A DNA stretch of 35,650 nucleotides from an uncultured Saprospiraceae bacterium (GTDB lineage: Bacteria; Bacteroidota; Bacteroidia; Chitinophagales; Saprospiraceae), in NCBI GenBank assembly GCA_938022935.1, contig CALIHL010000229.1, positions 1-35,650 of the forward strand, in the 5' to 3' direction. Shown here one piece after another: positions 1 to 8,535 of the stretch (position 1 is its first letter; each line of letters starts with the position of its first letter). The translations under genes were made by a program, and so were the position numbers. The notes beneath the pieces were generated by a model. The model searched no databases. It saw only the letters and a program-made list of their open reading frames with translations, and was not told where the DNA came from.

Positions 1-809
1 GTAGCATCTCCTTTGATTCCAAATTCACTTGGCCCTTGCATGGTTACGTAGACATCTGGATTAAGATGTTTAAATCCTCTAACTATGGGATCAGGCCAAT
101 CCTCAGGTTGCATCCTGATAACATGTTTCGTATAGTAATGATTGGTTACAAGTTCTAGGTATCTAGGATTGCCGTAGTCCTCTTTGTTTTCATAAACCAT
201 GATTTCTTCAAGTACATCTGCTGGTAGCTTAGGCGCTAAGACATTGTCTGAGTAGGCCATGTAGTCTGGTATCGATGCGACCATGTTAGAGATGATGAGG
301 CCTTTTAGATTCTTCTGATATTTTAGAGCGTACTCCATCCCAAGGATGCCGCCCCAAGACTGACCATAGAGATAGAAGTTGTCTTTATCCAGCCCAAGAG
401 CTATTCTAACTTGTTCTACTTCTTCAACAAAGCGCGGCAGATCCCACAGACTCAAGTCATCTGGTTGATCGCTATAGTAAGATCCCAATTGGTCATAGTA
501 GTAGTACTCGATATTCTCTTGAGGGAAGTATCCATCAAAACACTCGTAGATCTCATGTGTCATACCTGGTCCACCATGTAGCAGCAATACTTTCATTGTT
601 GGATTATTACCAACTCGTTTTGTCCAAACTTTAAAAGTGCCTTTTGGTGTTTCTACATCGATCATTCTGACGCCACCCATGAACCTATCGTCTTTACCGG
701 TATTATCCAAGTACGTAGTCGCTGCTGATTGCTCAGAAACTATAGGTGCTTGTTGTTGACAATTAGAAAATAGAAAGCAAAGAAAAAGCGCGCGGATGGA
801 TAATTTCAT
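1..809 (-). CDS. S33-family proline iminopeptidase-like lipoprotein, 3' end cut by the window
   Basis: Alpha/beta-hydrolase of the proline iminopeptidase (peptidase S33) type, which removes N-terminal proline from peptides. I translated 269 codons from the ATG at 809. An export signal ends in a lipobox with Cys17 (FSNC), so the protein is probably tethered to a membrane on the periplasmic side. HGGPG (residues 78-82) is the oxyanion-hole motif typical of this family, followed by a DQxG stretch near 106-109 and the nucleophile elbow GQSWGG (149-154) with Ser151. The catalytic Asp and His should lie beyond the window edge, so completeness cannot be judged. It follows the MATE gene on the same strand after 56 nt. 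That gap holds a long hairpin abutting the start codon. Substrate is inferred from family only. Confidence 0.85.
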   Translation of the reverse strand, partial: MKLSIRALFLCFLFSNCQQQAPIVSEQSAATTYLDNTGKDDRFMGGVRMIDVETPKGTFKVWTKRVGNNPTMKVLLLHGGPGMTHEIYECFDGYFPQENIEYYYYDQLGSYYSDQPDDLSLWDLPRFVEEVEQVRIALGLDKDNFYLYGQSWGGILGMEYALKYQKNLKGLIISNMVASIPDYMAYSDNVLAPKLPADVLEEIMVYENKEDYGNPRYLELVTNHYYTKHVIRMQPEDWPDPIVRGFKHLNPDVYVTMQGPSEFGIKGDA

Positions 810-846
810 GATTGTGTGTCTTGTATCTCTCCAAGATAACACAATC
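810..846 (-). promoter_or_regulatory. Hairpin abutting the start of the S33 peptidase gene
   Basis: Arms GATTGTGT (810-817) and ACACAATC (839-846) are perfect 8-bp complements. Inside them TCTTG (819-823) pairs with CAAGA (832-836), leaving an 8-nt loop. The stem ends at the base next to the ATG (809-807). There is no T-tract after it in the direction of transcription, so it is less like a terminator than a structure affecting translation or processing between the MATE and peptidase genes. Confidence 0.5.
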
Positions 847-865
847 TTGATGTTTTTATGGCGAA

Positions 866-2254
866 CTAAATTTCAACATTTTTCCATTTTCCTTTTTTGA
901 AAATGAAAACCGCCATTCCTGCTAATATGGTAGACGACACAGCGATGGCAACAAAGATGCCTGTCGATTCTAAAGGAGTGTAATGTGCTAAGTAATACGC
1001 CAACGGTAACTGTATCAACCAGAAGGCAATGACATTCATAAATGTTGGAGTATAAGTATCACCAGCGCCATTAAAGGCTTGTCCGATGACCATCTCATAA
1101 GCGTAGAATACATAGCCCGTAAATATGATTCTCAAAGCAAGTACGCCGTTTCTTATGACCTCCGGATCTTGCGTAAAGATCTTCATCACAGGATGAGCGA
1201 ATATGATAAATATGATGGAGATCCCTAACAGTAGGAGCATGTTGTAATATGAAGCTTTCCAAACAGTTTGCTCTGCACGATCTGGTTGGCCTGCGCCAAG
1301 GTTCTGACCTACAAGTGTGGCAGCAGCCATGGCGACACCCCAAGAAGGTAGGATCGTGAATGCTATGATTCTAAATGAGATCGTATAGGCAGCCAACATC
1401 TTACTTCCAAATGTCGCGACTATCGTTATCATCAATATCCAACTGGATGACGTAATGAGATGTTGACCAGCAGAACCTCCTGTCACTTGTAGCAACTTCC
1501 AGATGGTTGACCAGATCACTTTGACATTTGACCATGCTAGAGTTATGATCGCTTTACCATTGACAAGATGATAGATCTGATACAACACGCCTATCCCACG
1601 ACCTATACAAGTGGCTATAGCTGCACCTTTAAATCCCAACTCTGGAAAAGGCCCAAGACCAAAGATCAGACATGGGTCCAGTATGATATTGATACCATTA
1701 GCAATGATGAGTGTGCGCATCGCAATCGCCGCATCGCCAGCGCCTCTAAAGATGCCATTGATAGCAAAGAGTAGCATCAAGGTAATATTGAAGGTTAGCA
1801 TGATGCGCGTGTACGGAGTGCCTTGAGCCACTAACTCTTCAGAACCTCCTAGAAGTCTCAGTAAGTCTGGTGCATAATAGTAACCAGCTACGCCGATTAC
1901 TGCAGAGAAAAACAGTGTGATGAGCAAAGATTGAAATGCCGCATCGCCTGCTTCTTTGTGTTTCCCTTCGCCGATCCGACGTGATACCATCGCAGTAGCT
2001 GCCATACTGATACCCAATGCCAGTGACATAACAACAAAGAGAGATGTCTCGGTAAGTCCTATAGTGGCTAAGTATTCTTCATTGCCCAAACGAGAGACAA
2101 AGAAAGCATCGAAGATGGCAAATAGTGCCTCCATCGACATCTCCAATACCACCGGTATCGAAAGCAAGAATAGCGCACGCTCCAATGACCCAGAGGTGAA
2201 GTCCTTTTCCTCTCCCTTTACTGCTATCCAGAAATATTCAAAGATTTTTTTCAA
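866..2254 (-). CDS. MATE family multidrug/cation antiporter
   Basis: A 462-aa polytopic inner-membrane protein of the MATE (NorM/DinF) family, which exports drugs or metabolites in exchange for Na+ or H+. After a short charged N-terminus comes the typical first helix region (LFLLSIPVVLEM), then two similar halves of about six membrane segments each. The length is usual for the family (about 450 aa). Each half contains the typical GA/GQN-type turns, for example VGQNLGAG in the second half. The gene reads toward the S33 lipoprotein, 56 nt downstream, so the two may share a transcript. It diverges from the glycosyltransferase at 2334. The substrate cannot be predicted from the sequence. Confidence 0.93.
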   Translation of the reverse strand: MKKIFEYFWIAVKGEEKDFTSGSLERALFLLSIPVVLEMSMEALFAIFDAFFVSRLGNEEYLATIGLTETSLFVVMSLALGISMAATAMVSRRIGEGKHKEAGDAAFQSLLITLFFSAVIGVAGYYYAPDLLRLLGGSEELVAQGTPYTRIMLTFNITLMLLFAINGIFRGAGDAAIAMRTLIIANGINIILDPCLIFGLGPFPELGFKGAAIATCIGRGIGVLYQIYHLVNGKAIITLAWSNVKVIWSTIWKLLQVTGGSAGQHLITSSSWILMITIVATFGSKMLAAYTISFRIIAFTILPSWGVAMAAATLVGQNLGAGQPDRAEQTVWKASYYNMLLLLGISIIFIIFAHPVMKIFTQDPEVIRNGVLALRIIFTGYVFYAYEMVIGQAFNGAGDTYTPTFMNVIAFWLIQLPLAYYLAHYTPLESTGIFVAIAVSSTILAGMAVFIFKKGKWKNVEI

Positions 2255-2333
2255 CTAATCCATATTACGACTACGAAGATACTTAGGTTATCATCCAGTG
2301 CTCTTATTAATTCACTTTGTACCTTGGCTTCTG

Positions 2334-3461
2334 ATGAAAGTGGCTGTTAACGGTAGATTTTTATTGCCTCGATTGGAAGGTATAGGCCATTACACTTTTC
2401 AGTTGTTAGATCACCTGTCATTGCTTCATCCTGATGACGAATATCATGTGATCGTAGACAGAGACATCCATATGCCTTTTATGGATCGGCCCAATGTCCA
2501 TCGTCACGTTTTGGCGCCGCCGACCAGACATCCCCTGTTGTGGTATTATTGGTTCGAGTGGCGTATCCCGTCTTTACTTAAGAAGATTGGTGCGGATATT
2601 TTCTTTTCACCCGATGGTTTTTTGTCGCTTCGAACCGAGTGCCCAACGGTTCTAACCATCCATGACTTGGCATATATACATTATTCAGAAGGCACTCAGC
2701 GATCACATTTGACATATTTACGAAAGTATATACCTCAGTTCATAGAGCGGGCAGAGGAGGTGATCGCTGTGTCAGATTTTACAGCTGATGATATCAAAAC
2801 ACAGTTTTCTGGGCTTTCATCCAAGATTAGGACTATTCCCAACGGCGTCTCACATGATTTTCATCCATTAGATACCAAGGATCAGATCGCTTGTCGCAAA
2901 TGTTATACCGATGGAAAACCTTACTTCATCTATGTTGGATCCATACATCCGCGTAAGAATGTAGCATTTTTAATTAGGGCTTTTGATCAGTACATTGATC
3001 AAACTGGAGATGGCGTATGCCTTGTATTAGCAGGGAGAATAGCATGGAAGGCCAATCAGACTGTAGACGCTTTGCATAAGTCTAATAATAAGGATCAGAT
3101 CATCCAGTTAACAGATATCGATGGTAAGATCCCAACCCTGATTGCTTCAGCTGAAGCTATGTGTTATGTATCATTATTTGAGGGATTTGGTTTGCCCGTT
3201 TTAGAAGCGATGGCGTGCGGCACAGCCGTTATCACTTCCGTAAACTCTCCAATGCAAGAGGTCTGTGGAGAGCTTGCTCACTATGTAGTGCCGACAGATA
3301 TAGACTCCATCTGTGCAGCCATGATTAATATTCGGTCGAAGAGCCCTGATATAAAGAAAAGTGAAGAAAAGTTAAGATCAAGAGCAAGCCGGTATTCTTG
3401 GGAGAAAGCTGCTATTTTACTGCATGAGCGGCTATCTCATGTGGCCTTAAAGTCCAGATGA
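2334..3461 (+). CDS. Glycosyltransferase family 4 (GT-B fold)
   Basis: A 375-aa cytoplasmic or membrane-associated glycosyltransferase that probably adds a sugar to a surface polysaccharide or lipid. The C-terminal Glycos_transf_1 domain shows YVGSIHPRKN and the nucleotide-sugar-binding ExxxxxxxE stretch FEGFGLPVLEAMACG. The N-terminal half has VLTIHDLAY and AVSDFTADD, typical of mannosyl/glucosyl GT4 enzymes. The open frame extends upstream to 2298, but I chose the ATG at 2334 because MKVAVNGRFLL matches the first strand of the GT-B fold and the upstream residues do not. It stands alone, divergent from the MATE gene and 151 nt before the ATPase operon. Donor and acceptor are unknown. Confidence 0.92.
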   Translation: MKVAVNGRFLLPRLEGIGHYTFQLLDHLSLLHPDDEYHVIVDRDIHMPFMDRPNVHRHVLAPPTRHPLLWYYWFEWRIPSLLKKIGADIFFSPDGFLSLRTECPTVLTIHDLAYIHYSEGTQRSHLTYLRKYIPQFIERAEEVIAVSDFTADDIKTQFSGLSSKIRTIPNGVSHDFHPLDTKDQIACRKCYTDGKPYFIYVGSIHPRKNVAFLIRAFDQYIDQTGDGVCLVLAGRIAWKANQTVDALHKSNNKDQIIQLTDIDGKIPTLIASAEAMCYVSLFEGFGLPVLEAMACGTAVITSVNSPMQEVCGELAHYVVPTDIDSICAAMINIRSKSPDIKKSEEKLRSRASRYSWEKAAILLHERLSHVALKSR

Positions 3462-3612
3462 ACTGATGGCGAGTAATTAGGCAAGTTTATTGCATTGTAT
3501 AAGTGTTGATTTGCCCCCAGTTGGTCAGCACACTTTATCAGGAGCCTTTCAGTTAGCTTTTTAGATGATAAATGCTGATTTTTGGACTACCGACGGTTAG
3601 TTAAAGAAACAA

Positions 3613-5994
3613 ATGACAGAGCAGCTTTCAGAGTTTTATGAATTGATGGATCAAAAGATCCAGCAGACGTGGTTTTCCACCGAGCCCAATGATCATCTAT
3701 CCGCTCTTGCAAAAGGGCTTCAAGCACTTTGTAAGAAAGCCGTTGATATAGGCGATAAAGCAGAAGCTAATCTTGCGACTGAAGGAATCACACTTGCGGA
3801 TACATGTGATGGCACGATCATACATTACGATTGGCTAAGAGAGGTTAAGGGTGTATTAGTGCTGTGGAGAGATGTTGTCTTTCAATATCAGAAAGCATCG
3901 ATCTTACAACGCGAGGGTCAAGTAACCCAAGAACAGGTAGACCAACTCTTCAGTGAATCAAGAAAAAGAGTAGAAGCCGCTTCTAATCATATAAAAGAGT
4001 TTTTCGACAAATCTAAATCCACGCTAAAAGATGAAACATCTCAAAACGATTATTTAGAAAAACAATCACTGAAGATTAGTCCTTGGCCAGTCTACAATGA
4101 ACAATTAGAAACTTTAAACGAGCAAAGTCAACTTCTCATAGAGCAGCATGGCCAAGTTGTAAAAACAAAAGAAGACTTACTCAAGTTAGAAAGCTCGATA
4201 CAAGACGTTGTCAACTCTTTTAAAATAGAAATCGAAAGAATCAGAGAACTGGGTCATCAGACTATTAATATCGTCAATGAAAATATAGAAGAGCATCCAC
4301 AGAAGATTGTGAAACATATAGATACTATTGATCAACAAGTACTAGCTGCTAACATTTATAATGCCTACACTTTTATCGCTGATCAGATCACATCTGATAT
4401 GGTGGAGTCTATGGAGGTGCCGACTAAGATTGAGAATAGTCAGATACAATATAAAGAGATCAATTTTTCTAATGTGACTAGACATTGGCTTGAAGGAGAA
4501 GTGCAGCCGAGTATCATCGAAGCTCAAGAGATCTTAGATAGTGTTGGTAACAGCATGAAGATGGCACTTGTCAATGTGCGCAACAGAATAGCACTGGCTA
4601 CAAGTGATGGACAAGAGACCACTCAGATCAACTTAGAAAGTGCTGAATTGACTCAACCGATCAATACAGCACTTGAAATTATAAATGGAAGATTAGAATC
4701 GCTTAAAGAGTTTCAAGATGTCGTCAAGCTTAGACTTGATGAGCACCTTCATATCAATCATGTGTATGATGAAGACCATAGTTTTCTACATGCATCCCAA
4801 CAGTATCTGGTGGGTCAGATAAATCTGGAGCAAACTGCTTGGATACAAAAAATTAAAAACTGGGTATTTGGCAAGAGCCAGATCCTAAAGGGATTTATGG
4901 CAGGTGTTGCAGAAGAAGAATCCTTGAGTAGCGCTGAAAAAATAGTCCGCTTTGTGCAAAGTAGAAGCGTGCACGATGATAACAATCAGTACAACAACAT
5001 CTTCTCAGCACATGGATATATCGGAGAGTCTTTCTGGGTAGGAAGAAATCGGGAGTTATCACATATGATCCAGTTGATTAAGAACTGGCGAGACGGATTT
5101 AGAGGATCTGTGATCGTTAGCGGCAAAAGATTTAGTGGTAAGTCAGTGTATGGTGAGTTAATCGCGCATCGATACTTCCCTCAGGAGACGATTAGAATAA
5201 GACCTCAAGGTGTTATCAATATAGACGGAAGAACATTTGAGACAACTGAAGACCTCGGCCCTGCATTAGACTTTCTAAAAAAGAACTCTATCAATCAGTC
5301 TTACTTGGTTTGGATCGATGACTTAGAGTTATGGCAGAGTCCGACGATCACAGCGAGCCAAAATGTACAAACACTACTTAGGCACATAGATGATTTGTCT
5401 GCTCAGCACTTCTTTATGGTGTCTATGAGCAATTGGTTTAAGAACCACTATAACCAGATGTTTAAACTTGAAAAAGTATTTCAAGCGGAGATCAATATGG
5501 ACATAATGTCTGAAGATGAAGTGCGCCAAGCCATCATCATCAGACATGGTGCAACACATAAATTGTTGGTAGACGAATCAGGAGAACAAGTGCCACCGCA
5601 GGCATTTGCAAAAATGGTACAGCGAGTCTGTAGTCTTGGCAATTATAACATCGGTCAAGCACTCAACCTTTGGTCTTATTATACAGAAAGAGTTAATGAC
5701 GAGCAAGTGGTCCATCGACCAGACTTGACATATCAACTTCCAGACTTCATCAATGATGAAAATAGTATACTACTCAGAGCGATCTTGATGAACAAGAGAA
5801 CCAATGAGTATAGACTTAGAAAAATATTGGGTCAATCATTTACTACCAAGTATAAAGCGATTGTACAAAGACTCATCAACCTTGGAGTTCTCAATCGACA
5901 CATAGATGGACTCTTAGAGCTTAATGATGGTATTGTGAATGATGTGGCTGCATTGCTTGAGCAAGCTGGATATATAAAGTATAGACACAGATGA
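3613..5994 (+). CDS. Large P-loop (AAA+/STAND-like) ATPase with long helical N-terminus, unknown function
   Basis: A 793-aa protein I do not recognise as a named family. Residues 1 to about 450 look almost entirely helical and hydrophilic, with coiled-coil-like stretches around 90-230. The NTPase core starts with a WVGR-NREL entry of the AAA_16/ORC type. Walker A is GKRFSGKS (504-511), Walker B is LVWIDD (565-570), and a sensor-1-like Asn sits at 607 (SMSN). The last 75 residues resemble a winged-helix domain. No signal peptide or membrane helix is evident, so it is probably cytoplasmic. Its TGA overlaps the ATG of the MscS-like gene (ATGA), indicating translational coupling. An ATP-dependent sensing or gating role for the two membrane partners is inference only. 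Confidence 0.8.
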   Translation: MTEQLSEFYELMDQKIQQTWFSTEPNDHLSALAKGLQALCKKAVDIGDKAEANLATEGITLADTCDGTIIHYDWLREVKGVLVLWRDVVFQYQKASILQREGQVTQEQVDQLFSESRKRVEAASNHIKEFFDKSKSTLKDETSQNDYLEKQSLKISPWPVYNEQLETLNEQSQLLIEQHGQVVKTKEDLLKLESSIQDVVNSFKIEIERIRELGHQTINIVNENIEEHPQKIVKHIDTIDQQVLAANIYNAYTFIADQITSDMVESMEVPTKIENSQIQYKEINFSNVTRHWLEGEVQPSIIEAQEILDSVGNSMKMALVNVRNRIALATSDGQETTQINLESAELTQPINTALEIINGRLESLKEFQDVVKLRLDEHLHINHVYDEDHSFLHASQQYLVGQINLEQTAWIQKIKNWVFGKSQILKGFMAGVAEEESLSSAEKIVRFVQSRSVHDDNNQYNNIFSAHGYIGESFWVGRNRELSHMIQLIKNWRDGFRGSVIVSGKRFSGKSVYGELIAHRYFPQETIRIRPQGVINIDGRTFETTEDLGPALDFLKKNSINQSYLVWIDDLELWQSPTITASQNVQTLLRHIDDLSAQHFFMVSMSNWFKNHYNQMFKLEKVFQAEINMDIMSEDEVRQAIIIRHGATHKLLVDESGEQVPPQAFAKMVQRVCSLGNYNIGQALNLWSYYTERVNDEQVVHRPDLTYQLPDFINDENSILLRAILMNKRTNEYRLRKILGQSFTTKYKAIVQRLINLGVLNRHIDGLLELNDGIVNDVAALLEQAGYIKYRHR

Positions 5995-6731
5995 ATATAG
6001 AAGACATATTCAACATAGATTATAATTGGGTGGACCTGATCTTCTTGTCAGTGATCTTGGTGCTTGTCTATATGCTACTTCTTTTCTTAAGAAAGATTGT
6101 TTTCAATATTTCATTTTTAGGTGGAGCAAGATCATTTATTAAGAGAGTACTTGATATCACTTTGATCTTGTATGAGCCGCTGTTCATATTAGTCATTTTA
6201 AGTGCATTTGTTATGATCAAGCCAGGTATACATGGACTGATCGTAGGAGTGTTATTAGTAATGGGGTTCAGTCATATTCGTAACTACTTTCACGGTAGAT
6301 TATTTATGTCGGATAAGTCATTAAAGGCAGGTAGAAGAATTAGAATAACAGACCAAGAAGGAATCATCACAGAGATGGGCAGAATGGGTATCCAAGTAAG
6401 AAGTGATGACGGGATGCATTATATACCTTATCATATCTTGGTGACAGAAGGCTATGTGATGTCATCCGGAGAAAAGATAGGAGGATACTATCGCCTGAAC
6501 ATAACAAGAGAGAAAACAGAAGCTGGCCACAACTACTTGAGTGAGTTATCCAATATATTAATATCAAGTCCTTATGTGGACGGAGATCATAAACCTGAGA
6601 TTGAGCGTTCTATACATGCTCAAGACACGATAGACGTGCGATTATTGGTTAAAGAGGAGCAACACCTCAACGACCTTATCGCGCTGTTGAGTGAATATGG
6701 CTATCAATCTAAGATTACAAAATCCAACTAA
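5991..6731 (+). CDS. Small MscS-like mechanosensitive channel family protein
   Basis: A 246-aa inner-membrane protein with about three N-terminal hydrophobic segments (roughly residues 14-34, 45-67 and 70-92). The part after the last segment, with AGRRIRI, an EGxI turn and IPYHILVTEGY (about 115-155), matches the beta (Sm-like) domain of MscS channels. There, 'D-x-G-x-V-x-x-I' and 'I-P-N-x-x-l' are usual; here the Asn is Tyr (IPYHIL). A short alpha/beta domain follows. The length is close to E. coli MscS (286 aa) but lacks some C-terminal sequence. It overlaps the ATPase by 4 nt and the antiporter by 1 nt. Family assignment is by pattern; whether it conducts ions is not shown. Confidence 0.75.
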   Translation: MNIEDIFNIDYNWVDLIFLSVILVLVYMLLLFLRKIVFNISFLGGARSFIKRVLDITLILYEPLFILVILSAFVMIKPGIHGLIVGVLLVMGFSHIRNYFHGRLFMSDKSLKAGRRIRITDQEGIITEMGRMGIQVRSDDGMHYIPYHILVTEGYVMSSGEKIGGYYRLNITREKTEAGHNYLSELSNILISSPYVDGDHKPEIERSIHAQDTIDVRLLVKEEQHLNDLIALLSEYGYQSKITKSN

Positions 6732-8059
6732 TGGAAACAATAACTTCCTATTCATTACTACTTGCATCTACAGATCTATTTAGCTCCTATAATCTGATCA
6801 TAGGGTCTTCTATAGTGATCATATTGTCTTTCTTCTTTGGAGAACTATCTAAGAAGACCAATATACCGTCAGTATTGATGTTGATCATACTCGGTATCGT
6901 TATCAAGATTGGACTGGATAGCGTCACAGAGAAAACACCTGACTTCCAAGCATATCTTGAAGTGCTGGGTATCGTCGGTCTGATCATGATTGTCCTAGAA
7001 GCAGCTCTAGAGCTGAAGCTGGAAAAGGAAAAACTTATACCCATCGCGAAGGCTTTTACAATTGCCTTGATTGGATTGATATTATCAGCATGGGCAGCTG
7101 CGGCCTTACTTCATCAGTTTGTGCCAGACATGACCATGCAAAAAGCATGGATCTATGCAACTCCGATATCTATATTATCCAGTGCGATTATCATCCCTTC
7201 GGTTTCAACCTTAAGAAGTGATAAGAAGGAGTTTCATATATACGAAAGTACCTTCTCTGATATACTCGGCATCATGATGTTTTACTTCTTAGTAGCGCCC
7301 TTCGAAAATGGAGGAGAAGCTACGGGCTTCTTGGCCTTTGGAGGTAATATCATCTTGACTATAGTGTTGTCATTAATCGCGAGTTATGCGATTGTGATCA
7401 TATTTCAGCGTATCGAGACCCATGTAAAGTTGTTTTTGCTAATAGCCGTATTGCTACTGCTGTATGCGATCGGTAAGAAGATGCACTTGTCTTCACTTAT
7501 CATCATCCTTGTATTTGGATTGGTGATCGCTAACATGAAACTGTTCTTTAAGGGGACATTAAGCCACTTTCTCGATAAGGAGAATGCCGATCATATCTAT
7601 GAAGGACTGCATGTTGTGACTATGGAGACGGCCTTTGTTGTTAGGACATTCTTCTTTGTAGTGTTTGGTCTTACGATCGTCTTGTCATCACTGGCGAGTA
7701 TGAAAGTAGCGATGATCAGTTTATTGATTATCGTGTCGATCTATGTGATCAGATACCTCACTCTTAGACTTTTTATAGGTAAGGACATACTTCCGCAGTT
7801 ATTCATTGCGCCAAGGGGCTTGATCACGGTTCTACTGTTCTATGCCATCCCGACAGGGGCAATGGTAGAGGGCTTTGAGTCAGGGATCCTATTATTTATC
7901 ATAATTGGCACGAGTGTCATCATGACTTTCGCCATGATATCTGACAAAAGAAGGACAAATAGTGCTGTGCGAGAAGCGAAAAGCCAGCCTGTAGGATATG
8001 TGAAGTGGGAGGCGCCATCAGTAGGAGAAGGGCCGGCCGCAAAAGAGTCGCAACATTGA
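6731..8059 (+). CDS. Cation:proton antiporter (CPA family, Na+/H+ exchanger fold)
   Basis: A 442-aa polytopic membrane protein with about 12 hydrophobic segments and a short charged C-terminal tail, of the monovalent cation:proton antiporter family. It would exchange Na+ or K+ for H+ across the inner membrane. The ion-site helix reads ESTFSDILG (172-180). Electroneutral CPA1 exchangers usually have Asn-Asp here, but this protein has Ser176-Asp177. APRGLITVLLF near residue 365 is the conserved Arg-containing helix. The start ATG overlaps the previous stop by one base (taATG), so translation is likely coupled to the MscS-like gene. Loss of the Asn may alter ion selectivity or stoichiometry; this is inference. 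Confidence 0.88.
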   Translation: METITSYSLLLASTDLFSSYNLIIGSSIVIILSFFFGELSKKTNIPSVLMLIILGIVIKIGLDSVTEKTPDFQAYLEVLGIVGLIMIVLEAALELKLEKEKLIPIAKAFTIALIGLILSAWAAAALLHQFVPDMTMQKAWIYATPISILSSAIIIPSVSTLRSDKKEFHIYESTFSDILGIMMFYFLVAPFENGGEATGFLAFGGNIILTIVLSLIASYAIVIIFQRIETHVKLFLLIAVLLLLYAIGKKMHLSSLIIILVFGLVIANMKLFFKGTLSHFLDKENADHIYEGLHVVTMETAFVVRTFFFVVFGLTIVLSSLASMKVAMISLLIIVSIYVIRYLTLRLFIGKDILPQLFIAPRGLITVLLFYAIPTGAMVEGFESGILLFIIIGTSVIMTFAMISDKRRTNSAVREAKSQPVGYVKWEAPSVGEGPAAKESQH

Positions 8060-8091
8060 TTGACTTGAAGAAAAAGAATACCATATATTTG
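8060..8091 (+). promoter_or_regulatory. Putative Bacteroidota promoter of tRNA-Cys
   Basis: TATATTTG at 8084-8091 matches the TAnnTTTG -7 element. A TTG at 8060-8062 lies 21 nt upstream as the -33 element. Initiation would fall near 8098, about 30 nt before the tRNA. Confidence 0.6.
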
Positions 8092-8130
8092 CAATCTTCT
8101 GAAGCCCGACGGGGTGGATGAGTTTTTAAG

Positions 8131-8201
8131 GGTCGGGTGGCCGAGCGGTTAGGCAGAGGTCTGCAAAACCTTGTACGGCAGTTCGAATCTGCTCCCGACC
8201 T
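8131..8201 (+). tRNA. tRNA-Cys (GCA)
   Basis: A complete cloverleaf can be drawn. The acceptor stem is GGTCGGG paired with CCCGACC. The D arm is GCCGAGCGGTTAGGC. The anticodon stem GAGGT/ACCTT encloses loop CTGCAAA with anticodon GCA. The T arm is GGCAG-TTCGAAT-CTGCT. The discriminator base is U, as expected for cysteine tRNA. CCA is not encoded. It lies downstream of the antiporter gene and directly before an A+T-rich accessory segment. Confidence 0.96.
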
Positions 8202-8210
8202 CAATAAGAA

Positions 8211-8247
8211 AAGCCTCTTGATGCGTAGCATCTTGAGGCTTTTTTTA
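8211..8247 (+). terminator. Rho-independent terminator after tRNA-Cys
   Basis: AAGCCTC (8211-8217) pairs with GAGGCTT (8235-8241), with an inner GATGC/GCATC stem, and is followed by a run of T (8240-8246). Confidence 0.85.
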
Positions 8248-8535
8248 TGCCTGAAGTGTCAAGCTTGCTTGTAAGCATTTGGGCATGAAAAAATCTGTTT
8301 TGAGTGTAACTCAAAAAGAGGCTTATGAGAATTGAATGGCCCACCCAAACCAGATGGGCGTTAGCCAATTTGCTCCCTTAACTTTAACACTTTAAGCCTT
8401 GGACATCGGTTCAAAGGCTTATGTTTTTGGCTCTGATTTGGACTTTAATCTATCCTTTTTATTCGCTCAGCAATAAATACCCAAAAAAAGGTACAATATT
8501 TATCCTTAATTATATACAATTTTAAGTAAATATTA
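8248..8535. other. A+T-rich non-coding stretch with several inverted repeats
   Basis: No credible gene is visible. Three separate inverted repeats stand out. TTTTGAGT-GTA-ACTCAAAA (8298-8316) has perfect 8-bp arms. GCCCA/TGGGC lies between about 8338 and 8359. TAAGCCTT/AAGGCTTA (8393-8400 and 8414-8421) has perfect 8-bp arms and a 13-nt loop. A 16-codon frame from 8285 is too short to credit. The segment could be a small RNA, a remnant of insertion at the tRNA gene, or simply spacer. Confidence 0.4.

Noticed and set aside
1956-2258. 100-aa plus-strand open frame antisense to the MATE gene
   Set aside because: Its composition is a mirror of the MATE coding strand (Ser/Ile-rich, no motif), so it is treated as a shadow.
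7920-8231. 103-aa minus-strand open frame across the tRNA-Cys
   Set aside because: It is antisense to the antiporter end and to the tRNA itself and has no protein-like features. The tRNA explains the sequence.
8285-8335. 16-codon open frame with ATG in the inverted-repeat region
   Set aside because: Too short, no homologous feature recognised, and it overlaps a perfect hairpin. No evidence of translation.
8337-8400. Integron-like attC site
   Set aside because: Core GTTRRRY/RYYYAAC patterns do not fit exactly (GTTAGCC fails), and no integron integrase is present.
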